64,000 nucleotides of DNA, taken from positions 62,001 through 126,000 of the forward strand of contig JBGOEJ010000007.1 in the NCBI GenBank assembly GCA_041446545.1. Reading direction: 5' to 3'. The DNA is from Fervidibacter canadensis (GTDB taxonomy: Bacteria; Armatimonadota; Fervidibacteria; Fervidibacterales; Fervidibacteraceae). Position numbers and translations under genes: made by a program. The notes under the pieces are model-generated. The model was given only the letters and a program-made list of their open reading frames with translations, was not told the DNA's origin and did not search any database. This document shows positions 1-7,738 of this stretch, piece by piece (the first letter of the stretch is position 1; every line of letters begins with the position of its first letter).

Positions 1-919
1 CCATAGGCACCATCACCTGATGCCAACCCTCGGGATGTTGAAACTCCGCCACTTCGCTGATGAGCCAAAACTCGTCCCGCCAAAGGTCGGTCACCAGCGC
101 ACCATGGCTGCCGAAAAACTCGTAAGTGGGCGAACGCCGATAAGGCAAGCAATAACTGGCATCCACGCAAGCAAAACAGCCATTCCCAAAATCCAAAAGC
201 ACCACACCATTGTCACAGGTTGTCACCCGCAAGGTGTAGGGCACGAAACCAGGCTCCGTCACCTTCTCAATCCGTCGTTCGGCGATGGCGATGTCGGCGA
301 AGGCAAAGACCCGTTGCACCGAACCCAAGACGAAAGTCAACAAGGTCAGGGCGTAAACGCCCATGTCGTAAAGGGGCGCCCAAGGTCCTGCCGTCTCCGC
401 CCGCAAGTAGTTGCCTGTGTCGGTGTAAAAAGTGCCTCGGTCAGGTCCGCCGTGACTGCTGTGGGCGCGGGCGAAAGTGACTTTGCCGATAGCGCCTTGC
501 CTTATCAACTCCCGCAAAAATTGAGTTGACGGATAGAGCGGCAAAATAGGAGCGCACAAAAGCAAAACCCCGTTGCGTTCTGCCAATTCCGCCAACTCGT
601 CCGCTTCCTGTCGGCTCAAAGTCAGGGGCTTTTCCGAGTAGCAATGGACACCCGCTTGCAGCACCTGCCGAACGATGGGCGCATGCGTCAGCAACGGCGT
701 TAGCACGAAGACGACATCCAGTTCCTCCCGCTCCAACATCAGCGCGGCATCGGTGTAAACTTTCTGCCCTCCAAAATCGCGGGCAGCAATCTCTGCCCGT
801 TGTGGCACGCGGTCACAGACCGCCTGCAAGATGATGCCCGCCTCAGGGTCATGCAGGTTGGGCAAGTAATTTTTCCGCGCCACATCGCCCGTCCCGATAA
901 CGCCGATGCGCAACTCCAT
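1..919 (-). CDS. Gfo/Idh/MocA family NAD(P)-dependent oxidoreductase, cut by window edge
   Basis: The reading frame stays open from an ATG at 919 down to base 1, so the C-terminus lies outside the window; about 306 codons are visible. The N-terminus has a Rossmann dinucleotide-binding motif (IGVIGTGDVA) and, near residue 96, the family's EKP signature (CYSEKPLTL) that lines the active site. The family oxidises or reduces sugars and related polyols with NAD(P). A GGCGGGTGG ribosome binding site lies just upstream of the ATG. There is no signal peptide, so a cytoplasmic enzyme is likely. The substrate cannot be told from sequence. It is the downstream neighbour of a GHL6-type glycoside hydrolase on the same strand (147 bp apart), which fits carbohydrate catabolism. 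Confidence 0.85.
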   Translation of the reverse strand, partial: MELRIGVIGTGDVARKNYLPNLHDPEAGIILQAVCDRVPQRAEIAARDFGGQKVYTDAALMLEREELDVVFVLTPLLTHAPIVRQVLQAGVHCYSEKPLTLSRQEADELAELAERNGVLLLCAPILPLYPSTQFLRELIRQGAIGKVTFARAHSSHGGPDRGTFYTDTGNYLRAETAGPWAPLYDMGVYALTLLTFVLGSVQRVFAFADIAIAERRIEKVTEPGFVPYTLRVTTCDNGVVLLDFGNGCFACVDASYCLPYRRSPTYEFFGSHGALVTDLWRDEFWLISEVAEFQHPEGWHQVMVPM

Positions 920-1066
920 TCGTTCACCACCCGCCAAAGTTTTCGCCCTAAAGGCGCGACAACTTTAAGCCACTTCGGGAAGCGTGCAACCTTGGCAAGT
1001 AACTTTTGGGGCGACATCGCCGACACCGACCCGCAACACTGCCATCGCCTCCTTTGAACGGCTGGC

Positions 1067-3043
1067 TTATAACTCCATGACGATGACTTGATAGCCGCTG
1101 ACTTCAGGGACGACGAGGTGAACGGTGCCATCGGCGAAATCAATAGGCAAGTCGGTTCGCTGTGGCGCCAAGTAAACTTGCTGAGGCTTTTTGCCCGTGC
1201 GCACTTGCAAGGTCACCCCCCGCAAAACGACGGGTTCTTCCACGATGTCAATGGTTCGGGTTCGGCGGATGGGAGCGTAAGCGAGCAGGTGGACCATCCA
1301 CCTTGCCCTTCGGTTGCGGCTGTTTTGCTTTGTCAGCGTCACATGGGCGAAACTGGGCGCATCCGTCTCAATCAGTCGCTCAGGCAAAAGCATCCGCAGC
1401 GCATTGACGACAAGTTGGCGATGAACAAGGTAGCCATGCTGAGCGTAAAGGCGAAAGAGCGGGTGAGCAAAGTAAACGATTTGCCCGTTCGCACTTTGGA
1501 CGATGGCAGGTCGGCGGGTTGCTTTCGCCATCGGCGAATGGCGGTGGGAGGTGAAATGTTGCCATGTTCGGTTGAAGTAAGGTTCGCCCACTGTCGCCAG
1601 TGTTTTCGCATTTTTCGCTTCCACAATCATGCCGGATGCGTTGACGACATGGGACATCTCGGGCAAGCCATCGGAAATCGCCTTGCCGACCAGCAAGTAT
1701 TCGCAATCCCAACTTGACTCGCCCTTCAGGTCAAAGCCTGCCAAATCAGCAAAGGCAAATTTGCCTTGAGCGTCCACGAAAGCGCGGTGGCTCAAAAGCA
1801 ACTTGCCACCTCTTTGCAGGTAGGCTTTGAGTTTGCGCAGGGTTTGTTGGTCAGGTGAAAAGCGGTCGGGAACGATGAGCGCCCGATAGCGGTTGAAATC
1901 TCCGAAGCGGTCTGTGACATCAAACTGCCAATGCGTTTCCATCAGCATGCGCGTTGCGCCTTCGTCGCTTTCCGTCAGGCGACCATCTTCCAAATCGGCG
2001 TTTGTCAAGATAGCGACTTCGGCGACGCCTTCAGCGCCTTCGCACCACTCCTCCAGTTCGGCGACACGCCTGTAAACCTTGCCGATGCGTTCGTAAACGG
2101 CTCTGTCAAGTTTGCCGCGAGGGTGCAGTTGGTCGCCGATGGAACATTTGCCGCCGAGGGCAAGGGCGTGAAAGCACTCGTAGGCAAGCGCCGCTTCCGT
2201 TTTGAGCGTCCCAAAGTCCGCCCAACTGCGGTGGAAGCGAGCCGTCATGCCCAAAAATTCCCGCCAAATTGTCCGCACATATCGGGCGAAGAAGGGAAAG
2301 TGCAAGTAGCCCCAACCGCCTGTCGGGAGCGATTCAATTTCCTGATGCGTGTAAAGGTGTGCCTCGCGGCTAACTCCGACCCGCAATCGGCTGTTGTGGT
2401 AGATGCTGGCTTGAGGACGATAGCGCTGGACGATTTCATTCACCCGCTCCATGAAGCGATGACAAACTTGGCGGGCAAACTGGCGGGCGTGCTCGGCGTT
2501 TTCGGGATTCAACCCTTGCGCTATCATGTCCCGTCGGCACTTTTCGCAGTAGCATTCCCATTGCATCACGATGTCAAAAAACATGCCGTCCACTTCGTAG
2601 TTGCGGACGACTTCTTCCGTTTGCGCTGCCACATAGTCGGCGTAGCCTGTGTTCAGGCAGAGCCATCTCCAACCCGCTTGAAAGGGTTCGGCGCCGACGA
2701 ATTTGCCCTCGCGGTTAACTTGACGCCATTCGGGATGGTGCTCGGCAGCCCAGTTGTCCCAAACGACGCTGATGTAGGCGGGAACTCTGATGCCATAGCG
2801 ATGGCAGGCTTCAACCATCTCGCCCAGTAAATCACGCTTTAGGGCGGGATGCTTGATGCCAACCTTCGTGTCGTAGTAACTCATGCCGTGATGGCATTTG
2901 GCGAAGACGGTGACAGAGTTGACGAAAGCGTCTTTGAGGGTTTGGGCGAACTTATCGGGATCAAAATCGGCGGCGACATCAGGGATGAGCGGCGAGGTGT
3001 GAAAGTCAAGGTGTATCTGCCGAAAAGGCAAAGAAACCATCAT
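1067..3043 (-). CDS. GHL6-like putative glycoside hydrolase with C-terminal amidotransferase-like domain
   Basis: This is a protein of about 658 residues. The N-terminal two thirds look like a TIM barrel of the hypothetical glycosyl hydrolase 6 type (GHL6, PF14871). Visible motifs include an early FHTSP, the strand-like VPAYISVVWDNW, a DGMFFDIVMQWECYC segment where catalytic acids are expected, and HNSRLRVG. The last third (AEVAILTNADLEDG, then YRALIVPDRFSPDQ and a GGKLLLSH segment) resembles the glutamine-amidotransferase-like trimerisation domain of GH42-type enzymes. The open frame extends upstream to 3391, but AAGGAGGTGG just before the tandem ATG codons at 3043/3040 sets the start. There is no signal peptide. 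It is divergent from cas6 across 138 bp that must hold both promoters. Substrate and catalytic residues are unproven. Confidence 0.75.
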   Translation of the reverse strand: MMVSLPFRQIHLDFHTSPLIPDVAADFDPDKFAQTLKDAFVNSVTVFAKCHHGMSYYDTKVGIKHPALKRDLLGEMVEACHRYGIRVPAYISVVWDNWAAEHHPEWRQVNREGKFVGAEPFQAGWRWLCLNTGYADYVAAQTEEVVRNYEVDGMFFDIVMQWECYCEKCRRDMIAQGLNPENAEHARQFARQVCHRFMERVNEIVQRYRPQASIYHNSRLRVGVSREAHLYTHQEIESLPTGGWGYLHFPFFARYVRTIWREFLGMTARFHRSWADFGTLKTEAALAYECFHALALGGKCSIGDQLHPRGKLDRAVYERIGKVYRRVAELEEWCEGAEGVAEVAILTNADLEDGRLTESDEGATRMLMETHWQFDVTDRFGDFNRYRALIVPDRFSPDQQTLRKLKAYLQRGGKLLLSHRAFVDAQGKFAFADLAGFDLKGESSWDCEYLLVGKAISDGLPEMSHVVNASGMIVEAKNAKTLATVGEPYFNRTWQHFTSHRHSPMAKATRRPAIVQSANGQIVYFAHPLFRLYAQHGYLVHRQLVVNALRMLLPERLIETDAPSFAHVTLTKQNSRNRRARWMVHLLAYAPIRRTRTIDIVEEPVVLRGVTLQVRTGKKPQQVYLAPQRTDLPIDFADGTVHLVVPEVSGYQVIVMEL

Positions 3044-3181
3044 GCCACCTCCTTGCGTTTTTCCGCTTGCCGTCGCCTCAAAGTTTAAAGCAAGGCAAAC
3101 AGTTTTTGCCTCGCTTTTCGTCTTGACGCTTTCCTCCCTGTCGGGCAAACTTGGGTCGGACGGAAAGGGGGCGAGAAAGCG

Positions 3182-4186
3182 ATGATGGAATTTGTGCGTT
3201 TGCGAATGGAAGCGACGGTGACGCAAGGGGGAGAGTTGCCTCGCTTCCTCGGTTCCACTTTGCGGGGCGCCTTGATGATGACTTTCCGCAAGATGGTTTG
3301 TGTGACGCACTTGCCCGAATGCGCCCCTTGTCTTTTGCGCCCCCAATGTCCTTACCCCCGTTTTTTTGAGCCCACTGCGTCGCCGGAGCATCCTTTTACG
3401 GCACGGTTACGGGAAATGCCTCGCCCTTTTGTCTTGGAAGTGCCACCTCCCTCGGATGCGCCCCTTCATTTCCGACAAGGAGACTTGTTCGTTTTTCGGG
3501 TTGTCCTTTGGCACGATGCCGCCACTTTCCTGCCTTACCTCCTCGTCGCCACGCAGCGAATGTTGGAACAGGGTTTGGGCAGGAAGGAGAAAGTTCAGGC
3601 AACTTTGCGGCGGGTCATCGCGGAAGGGGCAAAAGGGCAAGAGCGGGTCATTTATGACGCTTGTGAGGGGTTGGTAAAGATGGACTTTCCGAAGGTGGCG
3701 ATTCAGGAAGTGATGGGAGCATCTTCGCCTCAAAAAGTGCGGCGATTGTTCATCCGATTCCTCACGCCCGTGCGCATAGACATTGACAAAAAGTTGCAAA
3801 ACCCTTTGACCTTTAGTGCCCTCATTAAGGCTGCCAACGAGCGGGGACGAGCCCTCTTTTGGGCGTATGAGCGAAAGGAGCCACCTTGGGACGGTAAAAA
3901 GTTGGTGCAGGAAGCGGAAAAAGTCGTCACCGTCGCCGATGAGCAACATTGGTTGGATTTGACCCGTTTTTCTCGCCGACAAGGAGAGCGGATGAAAATC
4001 GGGGGCATCGTCGGTTGGGCGACTTTTGAGGGCGAGGATTTGCGCCCCTTCCTGCCCCTGCTTTGGTTGATGGAGTGGGTGCATATCGGCAAACTGGCGA
4101 CAATGGGGTTAGGGCAAATCCGCGTGCGGATAGCCGAGCAGCAAGCCCCTGTCAAACGCCGCCCGCCAAGGGCGGGAAGAAACTGA
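3182..4186 (+). CDS. cas6: Orphan Cas6-family CRISPR RNA endoribonuclease (RAMP protein)
   Basis: This 334-residue protein has the layout of the COG5551/PF10040 Cas6 family. There is an N-terminal strand ending in GGELPRFLGSTLRGAL, a cysteine cluster (CAPCLLRPQCPYPRFFEP, residues about 48-65), a central RPFVLEVPPP, and a C-terminal half with LTPVRI, SRRQGERMKIGGIVGW and the glycine-rich GKLATMGLGQIRV that closes the RAMP fold. Cas6 cuts precursor CRISPR RNA within the repeat. No CRISPR array and no other cas gene were seen in the window, so it is a standalone copy, either serving arrays elsewhere or repurposed. The ATG pair at 3182 follows AAAGGGGGCG. The 3' end overlaps the opposite-strand MoaD-like gene by 35 bp. 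Confidence 0.8.
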   Translation: MMEFVRLRMEATVTQGGELPRFLGSTLRGALMMTFRKMVCVTHLPECAPCLLRPQCPYPRFFEPTASPEHPFTARLREMPRPFVLEVPPPSDAPLHFRQGDLFVFRVVLWHDAATFLPYLLVATQRMLEQGLGRKEKVQATLRRVIAEGAKGQERVIYDACEGLVKMDFPKVAIQEVMGASSPQKVRRLFIRFLTPVRIDIDKKLQNPLTFSALIKAANERGRALFWAYERKEPPWDGKKLVQEAEKVVTVADEQHWLDLTRFSRRQGERMKIGGIVGWATFEGEDLRPFLPLLWLMEWVHIGKLATMGLGQIRVRIAEQQAPVKRRPPRAGRN

Positions 4187-4391
4187 CGACATCACCATCG
4201 CTGAGCCGTTTGCCCCGATGCCCCTCTTGGTCGTTGATGAGGATGACAGCACCGACATCGCCCAATCCCAACATCTCAGCGATGTCGTTGACCGTCGCCC
4301 CTTCAGGCACTTCCAGTTCCAACGGCATCCGCCGCTTCTCCGACGGCAACCGTTCCAGCAGCGGACCGAACAACTTCACCGTCACCCGCAT
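4152..4391 (-). CDS. MoaD/ThiS-family ubiquitin-like sulfur carrier, tail ends GGV
   Basis: This is a 79-residue beta-grasp protein. It starts MRVTVKLFGPLLERLP, has the typical VPEGATVNDIAEMLGL helix segment and ends SFFPPLAGGV. MoaD/ThiS carriers normally end in a bare Gly-Gly that is adenylated and thiocarboxylated; here one valine follows the pair, so the protein would need trimming before activation. The ORF could extend upstream to 4685, but MoaD homology begins exactly at the ATG at 4391. No MoaB/ThiF-type activating enzyme is adjacent. The 3' end overlaps the cas6 3' end by 35 bp (convergent), and the gene is divergent from the kinase across about 100 bp. The pathway (molybdopterin, thiamine, cysteine or tungsten cofactor) cannot be assigned. 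Confidence 0.7.
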   Translation of the reverse strand: MRVTVKLFGPLLERLPSEKRRMPLELEVPEGATVNDIAEMLGLGDVGAVILINDQEGHRGKRLSDGDVVSFFPPLAGGV

Positions 4392-4495
4392 TTGCCTATC
4401 ACCCGCAATAATTTTGGCGGTGTCGCCACTCGGCTCAATGGACAGCAAGTCCTTTAACGGTGACCAGCGAGGCATTGTCCGACTTGGTGACCGCC

Positions 4496-5926
4496 ATGCA
4501 AATGTGCCCTGAATGTAGTGCAGACAACAAAGACACGGCACGCTTTTGCATCCGCTGCGGGACGCCCCTTCGGCGCCTGCGGGGGCGAGGGACGGTTCTT
4601 CATGGGCGATACCGCTTAGAACGGGTTTTAGGCTGCGGCGGCATGGGAGCGGTTTATCTGGCGACAGATTTGCGGTTGGGGTCAAAAGTGGCGGTCAAAG
4701 AGAACTTGGATATGTCCCCCGAAAGCCAACAGCAATTTGCGATGGAAGCCCGCGTCCTTGCCACCCTGCGCCATCCCAACTTGCCCCGAGTGCAGGATTT
4801 TTTCGTCGCCGATGGACGGCAATACCTTGTCATGGACTACATCGCTGGCGAAGACTTGGAAGAAGTCGTAAAGAGAAGCGGTCCGCTGCCGCCGCACGAG
4901 GCGGTCCGATGGCTTTTGCAAGTTTTGGACGCCGTGCAATACCTGCATTCGCAAAACCCGCCTATCATCCATCGGGACATCAAACCAGCCAACATCAAAC
5001 TCAGCCCTGACGGACGGGCTTACTTGGTGGACTTTGGCATCGCCAAAGTCTTACGGGCGGGTAACCGAACGCAAGCGGGCGCTCGCGCTGTCACGCCCGG
5101 CTACTCGCCACCAGAGCAATATGGCACGGCGCCGACAGACCAGCGGTCGGATATTTATGCCTTGGGCGCCACGCTTTATTTCGCTGTCACGGGGCGAGTG
5201 CCGCCTGAAGCCATTGAGCGCATCACGGGTCGCACCGACAAACTCATCCCGCCCCGCAACCTCAATCCGTCTATCCCGCCTGATTTAGAGCGGGTGATTT
5301 TGACGGCGGTGCGGGTTGCGCCTGACGAACGGTTTCCCTCAGCAGCCCAGATGAAGCAAGCCTTAGAGACATGCCTCTCCCCTGCCCGCACCTCAGCGCC
5401 ACCGGCTCGCCTTTCTACTTCATCACGGTCGCACGTTCCCAAACCGCAACCGCAGCCTCGGGCAAACCGTTCTGCGATGTCATCGCCGTCATTGCCCATC
5501 GTCCCCCTGTGGCTGCGGGGCGTCGCTTTTTTGTTGGATGTCTTGATTTGGTTCGCCGCCAGTTGGGGGATGACCCTCGGTTACATCCTCGTCGTCACGT
5601 CGTTGACCAGCCGCCCGACTTGGTGGGTCTGGACAGAAGTGGAGCAACGACAATTGTTCCCCATTCTGTTGGTGGCGGGCTTTTGGGTTTACCGTTTCAC
5701 CCTTCACGCCGTTGCAGGTCGCACTCTGGGCAAAGCCCTGCTGGGATTGCAAGTGGTGACGGGTCAAGGGCAGCCTTGCGGATTTGGGCGCGCTTTGGTT
5801 CGCGAGATCGGCTTTGTCCTTTCATTGTGCGCTTGCGGTTTAGGGTTTGTGTGGGCAGTTTTTGACCCCTACAAGCAAGGATGGCACGACTTGATGGCAG
5901 GAACCTTTGTCGTCAGGGCAGGTTGA
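4496..5926 (+). CDS. Serine/threonine protein kinase with N-terminal zinc ribbon and C-terminal RDD membrane domain
   Basis: This 476-residue protein has three parts. Residues 4-22 form a zinc ribbon (CPEC and CIRC). A complete Hanks-type kinase follows: glycine loop LGCGGMGAVYLATD, lysine in KVAVKE (about residue 68), catalytic IIHRDIKPANI (about 157-167), DFG at about 179, and PGYSPPEQYGT in place of APE. After a proline-rich linker, an RDD-type domain (WLRGVAFLLDVLIWF onward) supplies membrane helices, placing the kinase at the inner face of the membrane. The start at ATG 4496 (GGTGACCGCC before it) is preferred over 4460 because the zinc ribbon begins right there. It stands alone between a MoaD-like gene and a terminator; its targets are unknown. 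Confidence 0.88.
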   Translation: MQMCPECSADNKDTARFCIRCGTPLRRLRGRGTVLHGRYRLERVLGCGGMGAVYLATDLRLGSKVAVKENLDMSPESQQQFAMEARVLATLRHPNLPRVQDFFVADGRQYLVMDYIAGEDLEEVVKRSGPLPPHEAVRWLLQVLDAVQYLHSQNPPIIHRDIKPANIKLSPDGRAYLVDFGIAKVLRAGNRTQAGARAVTPGYSPPEQYGTAPTDQRSDIYALGATLYFAVTGRVPPEAIERITGRTDKLIPPRNLNPSIPPDLERVILTAVRVAPDERFPSAAQMKQALETCLSPARTSAPPARLSTSSRSHVPKPQPQPRANRSAMSSPSLPIVPLWLRGVAFLLDVLIWFAASWGMTLGYILVVTSLTSRPTWWVWTEVEQRQLFPILLVAGFWVYRFTLHAVAGRTLGKALLGLQVVTGQGQPCGFGRALVREIGFVLSLCACGLGFVWAVFDPYKQGWHDLMAGTFVVRAG

Positions 5927-5943
5927 TGCCGACAAAGGAAAAT

Positions 5944-5973
5944 CGGGGAGTGCCCAATAAAGGGCACTCCCCG
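5944..5973. terminator. Perfect hairpin between convergent genes
   Basis: A 12-bp perfect stem (CGGGGAGTGCCC and its complement) encloses a 6-base AATAAA loop. It sits between the 3' end of the kinase gene and the 3' end of the minus-strand prepilin gene, where a bidirectional terminator is expected. No long T run follows on either side. Confidence 0.7.
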
Positions 5974-5980
5974 AGCCTCG

Positions 5981-6796
5981 TCAATCTTGCTCAATCGTGA
6001 AGGGCGGCAGAGTGCAGTTGTTGACAGTGCTTTTGGTGAGCAACTTGGACAAGGCGTTCCACTTCATATGCCCGTCTACATAACCGAAGTTGGCTCCTTC
6101 TGTATGGCGACCCGCGATGACTTGACGATTGGGACTAACTAAGCAGGGCGGGTTGGCGTTTTGATCGTAAGTTTGCGGTTGTTCATTGGCACTGCCATTT
6201 GCCCATCCCTCTTCAAAGCGACCGCTGGTTGCTCCTGCTGGCAACGCATCCCAAATCATGAAAGTCCCTGCAGGCTCAGCGATGGCTGCCAAAGAGCGAA
6301 ATCCAAAGGGATGGTTAGCAGGAATGCCCGCATCACATGAACCTGTCCAATAGGCAACATTCCCCGCATAGCCGCCACGGGGATAGATTGTGAAGGGATA
6401 GGGATTATCCCAAAGGTCAGGTCTTGCGTCAGGAACATAAACCAAACTGGATGCACTGGGACAGACAAACAGTTGCTGATTTTTGACATAAGGCAACACG
6501 GCTTCTTCCCACTGGTAACTGCCCGGCCATTGTTCACCGGCGCTTTGCACGAACCAAGTATGGGGATGTCGTTCGTCGTAATCTTGGGTGTATTGGGCGA
6601 TAGCAAGTTGAACTTGCCGAAGGTTGCTGCCACAGGAACTCTGCCGAGCCTTCTCGCGAGCGCGAGAGAAGACGGGGAACAGGATCGCTGCCAGGATCGC
6701 GATTATCGCGATCACCACCAGCAGTTCAATCAGCGTGAACCCCGTTCCCCTAACGAAAGGCTTATTGTGCAGTGCCTTTCCGCCAAACCTTCGCAT
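5981..6796 (-). CDS. DUF1559-type prepilin (H-X9-DG protein)
   Basis: This 271-residue protein has a leader ending in RGTG, followed by FTLIELLVVIAIIAILAAIL, the class III (type IV-like) prepilin signature with glycine at -1 and glutamate at +5. The mature part continues FPVFSRAREKARQSSCGSNL, the standard opening of DUF1559 proteins. Near the C-terminus HTEGANFGYVDG gives the H-X9-DG motif exactly. Such proteins are pseudopilins exported and cleaved by a prepilin peptidase; a candidate peptidase is encoded at 48761-49549. The ATG at 6796 follows AAGGAGGGATGC. The exact role of the family is unknown. A second family member lies at 62902-63828. Confidence 0.85.
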   Translation of the reverse strand: MRRFGGKALHNKPFVRGTGFTLIELLVVIAIIAILAAILFPVFSRAREKARQSSCGSNLRQVQLAIAQYTQDYDERHPHTWFVQSAGEQWPGSYQWEEAVLPYVKNQQLFVCPSASSLVYVPDARPDLWDNPYPFTIYPRGGYAGNVAYWTGSCDAGIPANHPFGFRSLAAIAEPAGTFMIWDALPAGATSGRFEEGWANGSANEQPQTYDQNANPPCLVSPNRQVIAGRHTEGANFGYVDGHMKWNALSKLLTKSTVNNCTLPPFTIEQD

Positions 6797-6889
6797 AGCG
6801 AAGCATCCCTCCTTTTTAAGGTGTCACGCCGTCCTTGGGAGCGGCTGTTGAATTTATGCCACAACAGCGGAGACTTGTAAACATGCTGC

Positions 6890-7044
6890 GAGGGTGTTCG
6901 GAAAGGGAGGGCGAGGCTCCTGCCGAGCCGAACATATCGGCAGGTCGTGAGAGGGCAGGTCGGCAGAGAGGTAGTTGGGCAGGTCGGAGGAATAGGCTCA
7001 CCGGGAGGTTCGCCCTCCCATTGGCTCAATTTCCGAACGCACTC
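6890..7044. mobile_element. MITE-like element, copy A
   Basis: A 155-bp non-coding element fills the gap between the prepilin gene and the MoaD-MoaE gene. It begins GAGGGTGTTCGGAAA and ends TTTCCGAACGCACTC, so the ends are imperfect terminal inverted repeats. A second, inner inverted pair is GGGAGGGCGA near the left end and TCGCCCTCCC near the right. The left half contains GGCTCCTGCCGAGCCGAACAT. Copies B (51677-51810) and C (63934 to window end) share both the terminal and the inner sequences. It is too short to encode a transposase, so a non-autonomous (MITE) element is the likely explanation. Confidence 0.65.
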
Positions 7045-7054
7045 ACATGCTGCG

Positions 7055-7732
7055 TTAAGGCATAACCCATTCTGCCAAGCCGTCGGTAAAATGCTCTCGC
7101 TTCCAGATGGGGACGATTTCTTTGAGGCGCTCAATGATGTGGCGGGCGGCAGAAAAGGCGTCTTCCCGATGAGGTGCGGAAACGGCGATGGCGACAGCAA
7201 TTTCACCCACCGACAAAGTGCCGACCCGATGGACGATGGCAACTTTGCTCACTTGCCATCTTCCCCGCACTTCCTCAGCAATCCGCCGCAACTCCCGTTC
7301 CGCCATCGGCAAATAGGCTTCGTAAGTGAGCGCCGTGACTGTTTTGCCCTTGCTGTGCTGGCGAACAGTGCCCAAAAAAGTGACGATGGCGCCTGCCTCG
7401 GGGGTTTGGACGAAAGCGAGCAAGGCATTGAGGTCAATGGGGTGGTCAACGAGGCATGTCAGGTAGGTTTCTTCTTGTGCCTGAATCTTGCCGCCGCTGA
7501 CGGGCGGAATGAGCGCCACCTCATCGCCGTCCCGAAGGGGCGTCATTTCGTCCGCATACTCGCCGTTGACGGCGAAACGGCAACGGGGCAGAAGCGCGCA
7601 AAGGGATGAGCAAATTGCTGACAGCCTTTCTCGCAGGGCAACGAGGGTGGCGCCATCGGGGAGGGTCATCTCCACTTCCTCGTTGCCCAATAGTTCACGG
7701 GCAGGACCGAAAAAACGCACTCGCACTTGCAT
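7055..7732 (-). CDS. Fused molybdopterin synthase (MoaD-MoaE)
   Basis: This 225-residue protein joins both molybdopterin synthase subunits. Residues 1-80 are MoaD-like (VRVRFFGPARELLG at the start, IPPVSGG at its end). Residues from about 90 are MoaE-like (GAIVTFLGTVRQHSKGKTV, LTYEAYLPMAE, VAIVHRVGTLSVGE, and PIWKREHF with the catalytic lysine region). The enzyme converts cyclic pyranopterin monophosphate to molybdopterin. The MoaD diglycine is internal, followed by KIQAQ, so cleavage or an unusual mechanism is required. MoaX of Mycobacterium tuberculosis is a known fusion of this kind that is processed after Gly-Gly. The gene starts 6 bp after the upstream membrane-protein gene ends, so they probably share a transcript. 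Confidence 0.9.
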   Translation of the reverse strand: MQVRVRFFGPARELLGNEEVEMTLPDGATLVALRERLSAICSSLCALLPRCRFAVNGEYADEMTPLRDGDEVALIPPVSGGKIQAQEETYLTCLVDHPIDLNALLAFVQTPEAGAIVTFLGTVRQHSKGKTVTALTYEAYLPMAERELRRIAEEVRGRWQVSKVAIVHRVGTLSVGEIAVAIAVSAPHREDAFSAARHIIERLKEIVPIWKREHFTDGLAEWVMP

Positions 7733-7738
7733 GACTGG

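Noticed and set aside
20..529. Plus-strand ORF of 169 codons at the start of the window
   Set aside because: It runs antisense to a clear Gfo/Idh oxidoreductase whose codons make sense; the plus frame has no ribosome binding site or family-like motif.
1088..2830. Two long plus-strand ORFs (1088-1717 and 1931-2830)
   Set aside because: Both are shadows of the GHL6-like gene on the other strand.
6185..6210. TGGCACTGCCATTTGC as a sigma-54 promoter
   Set aside because: Lies inside a prepilin coding region and the spacing is off by one from the -24/-12 consensus.
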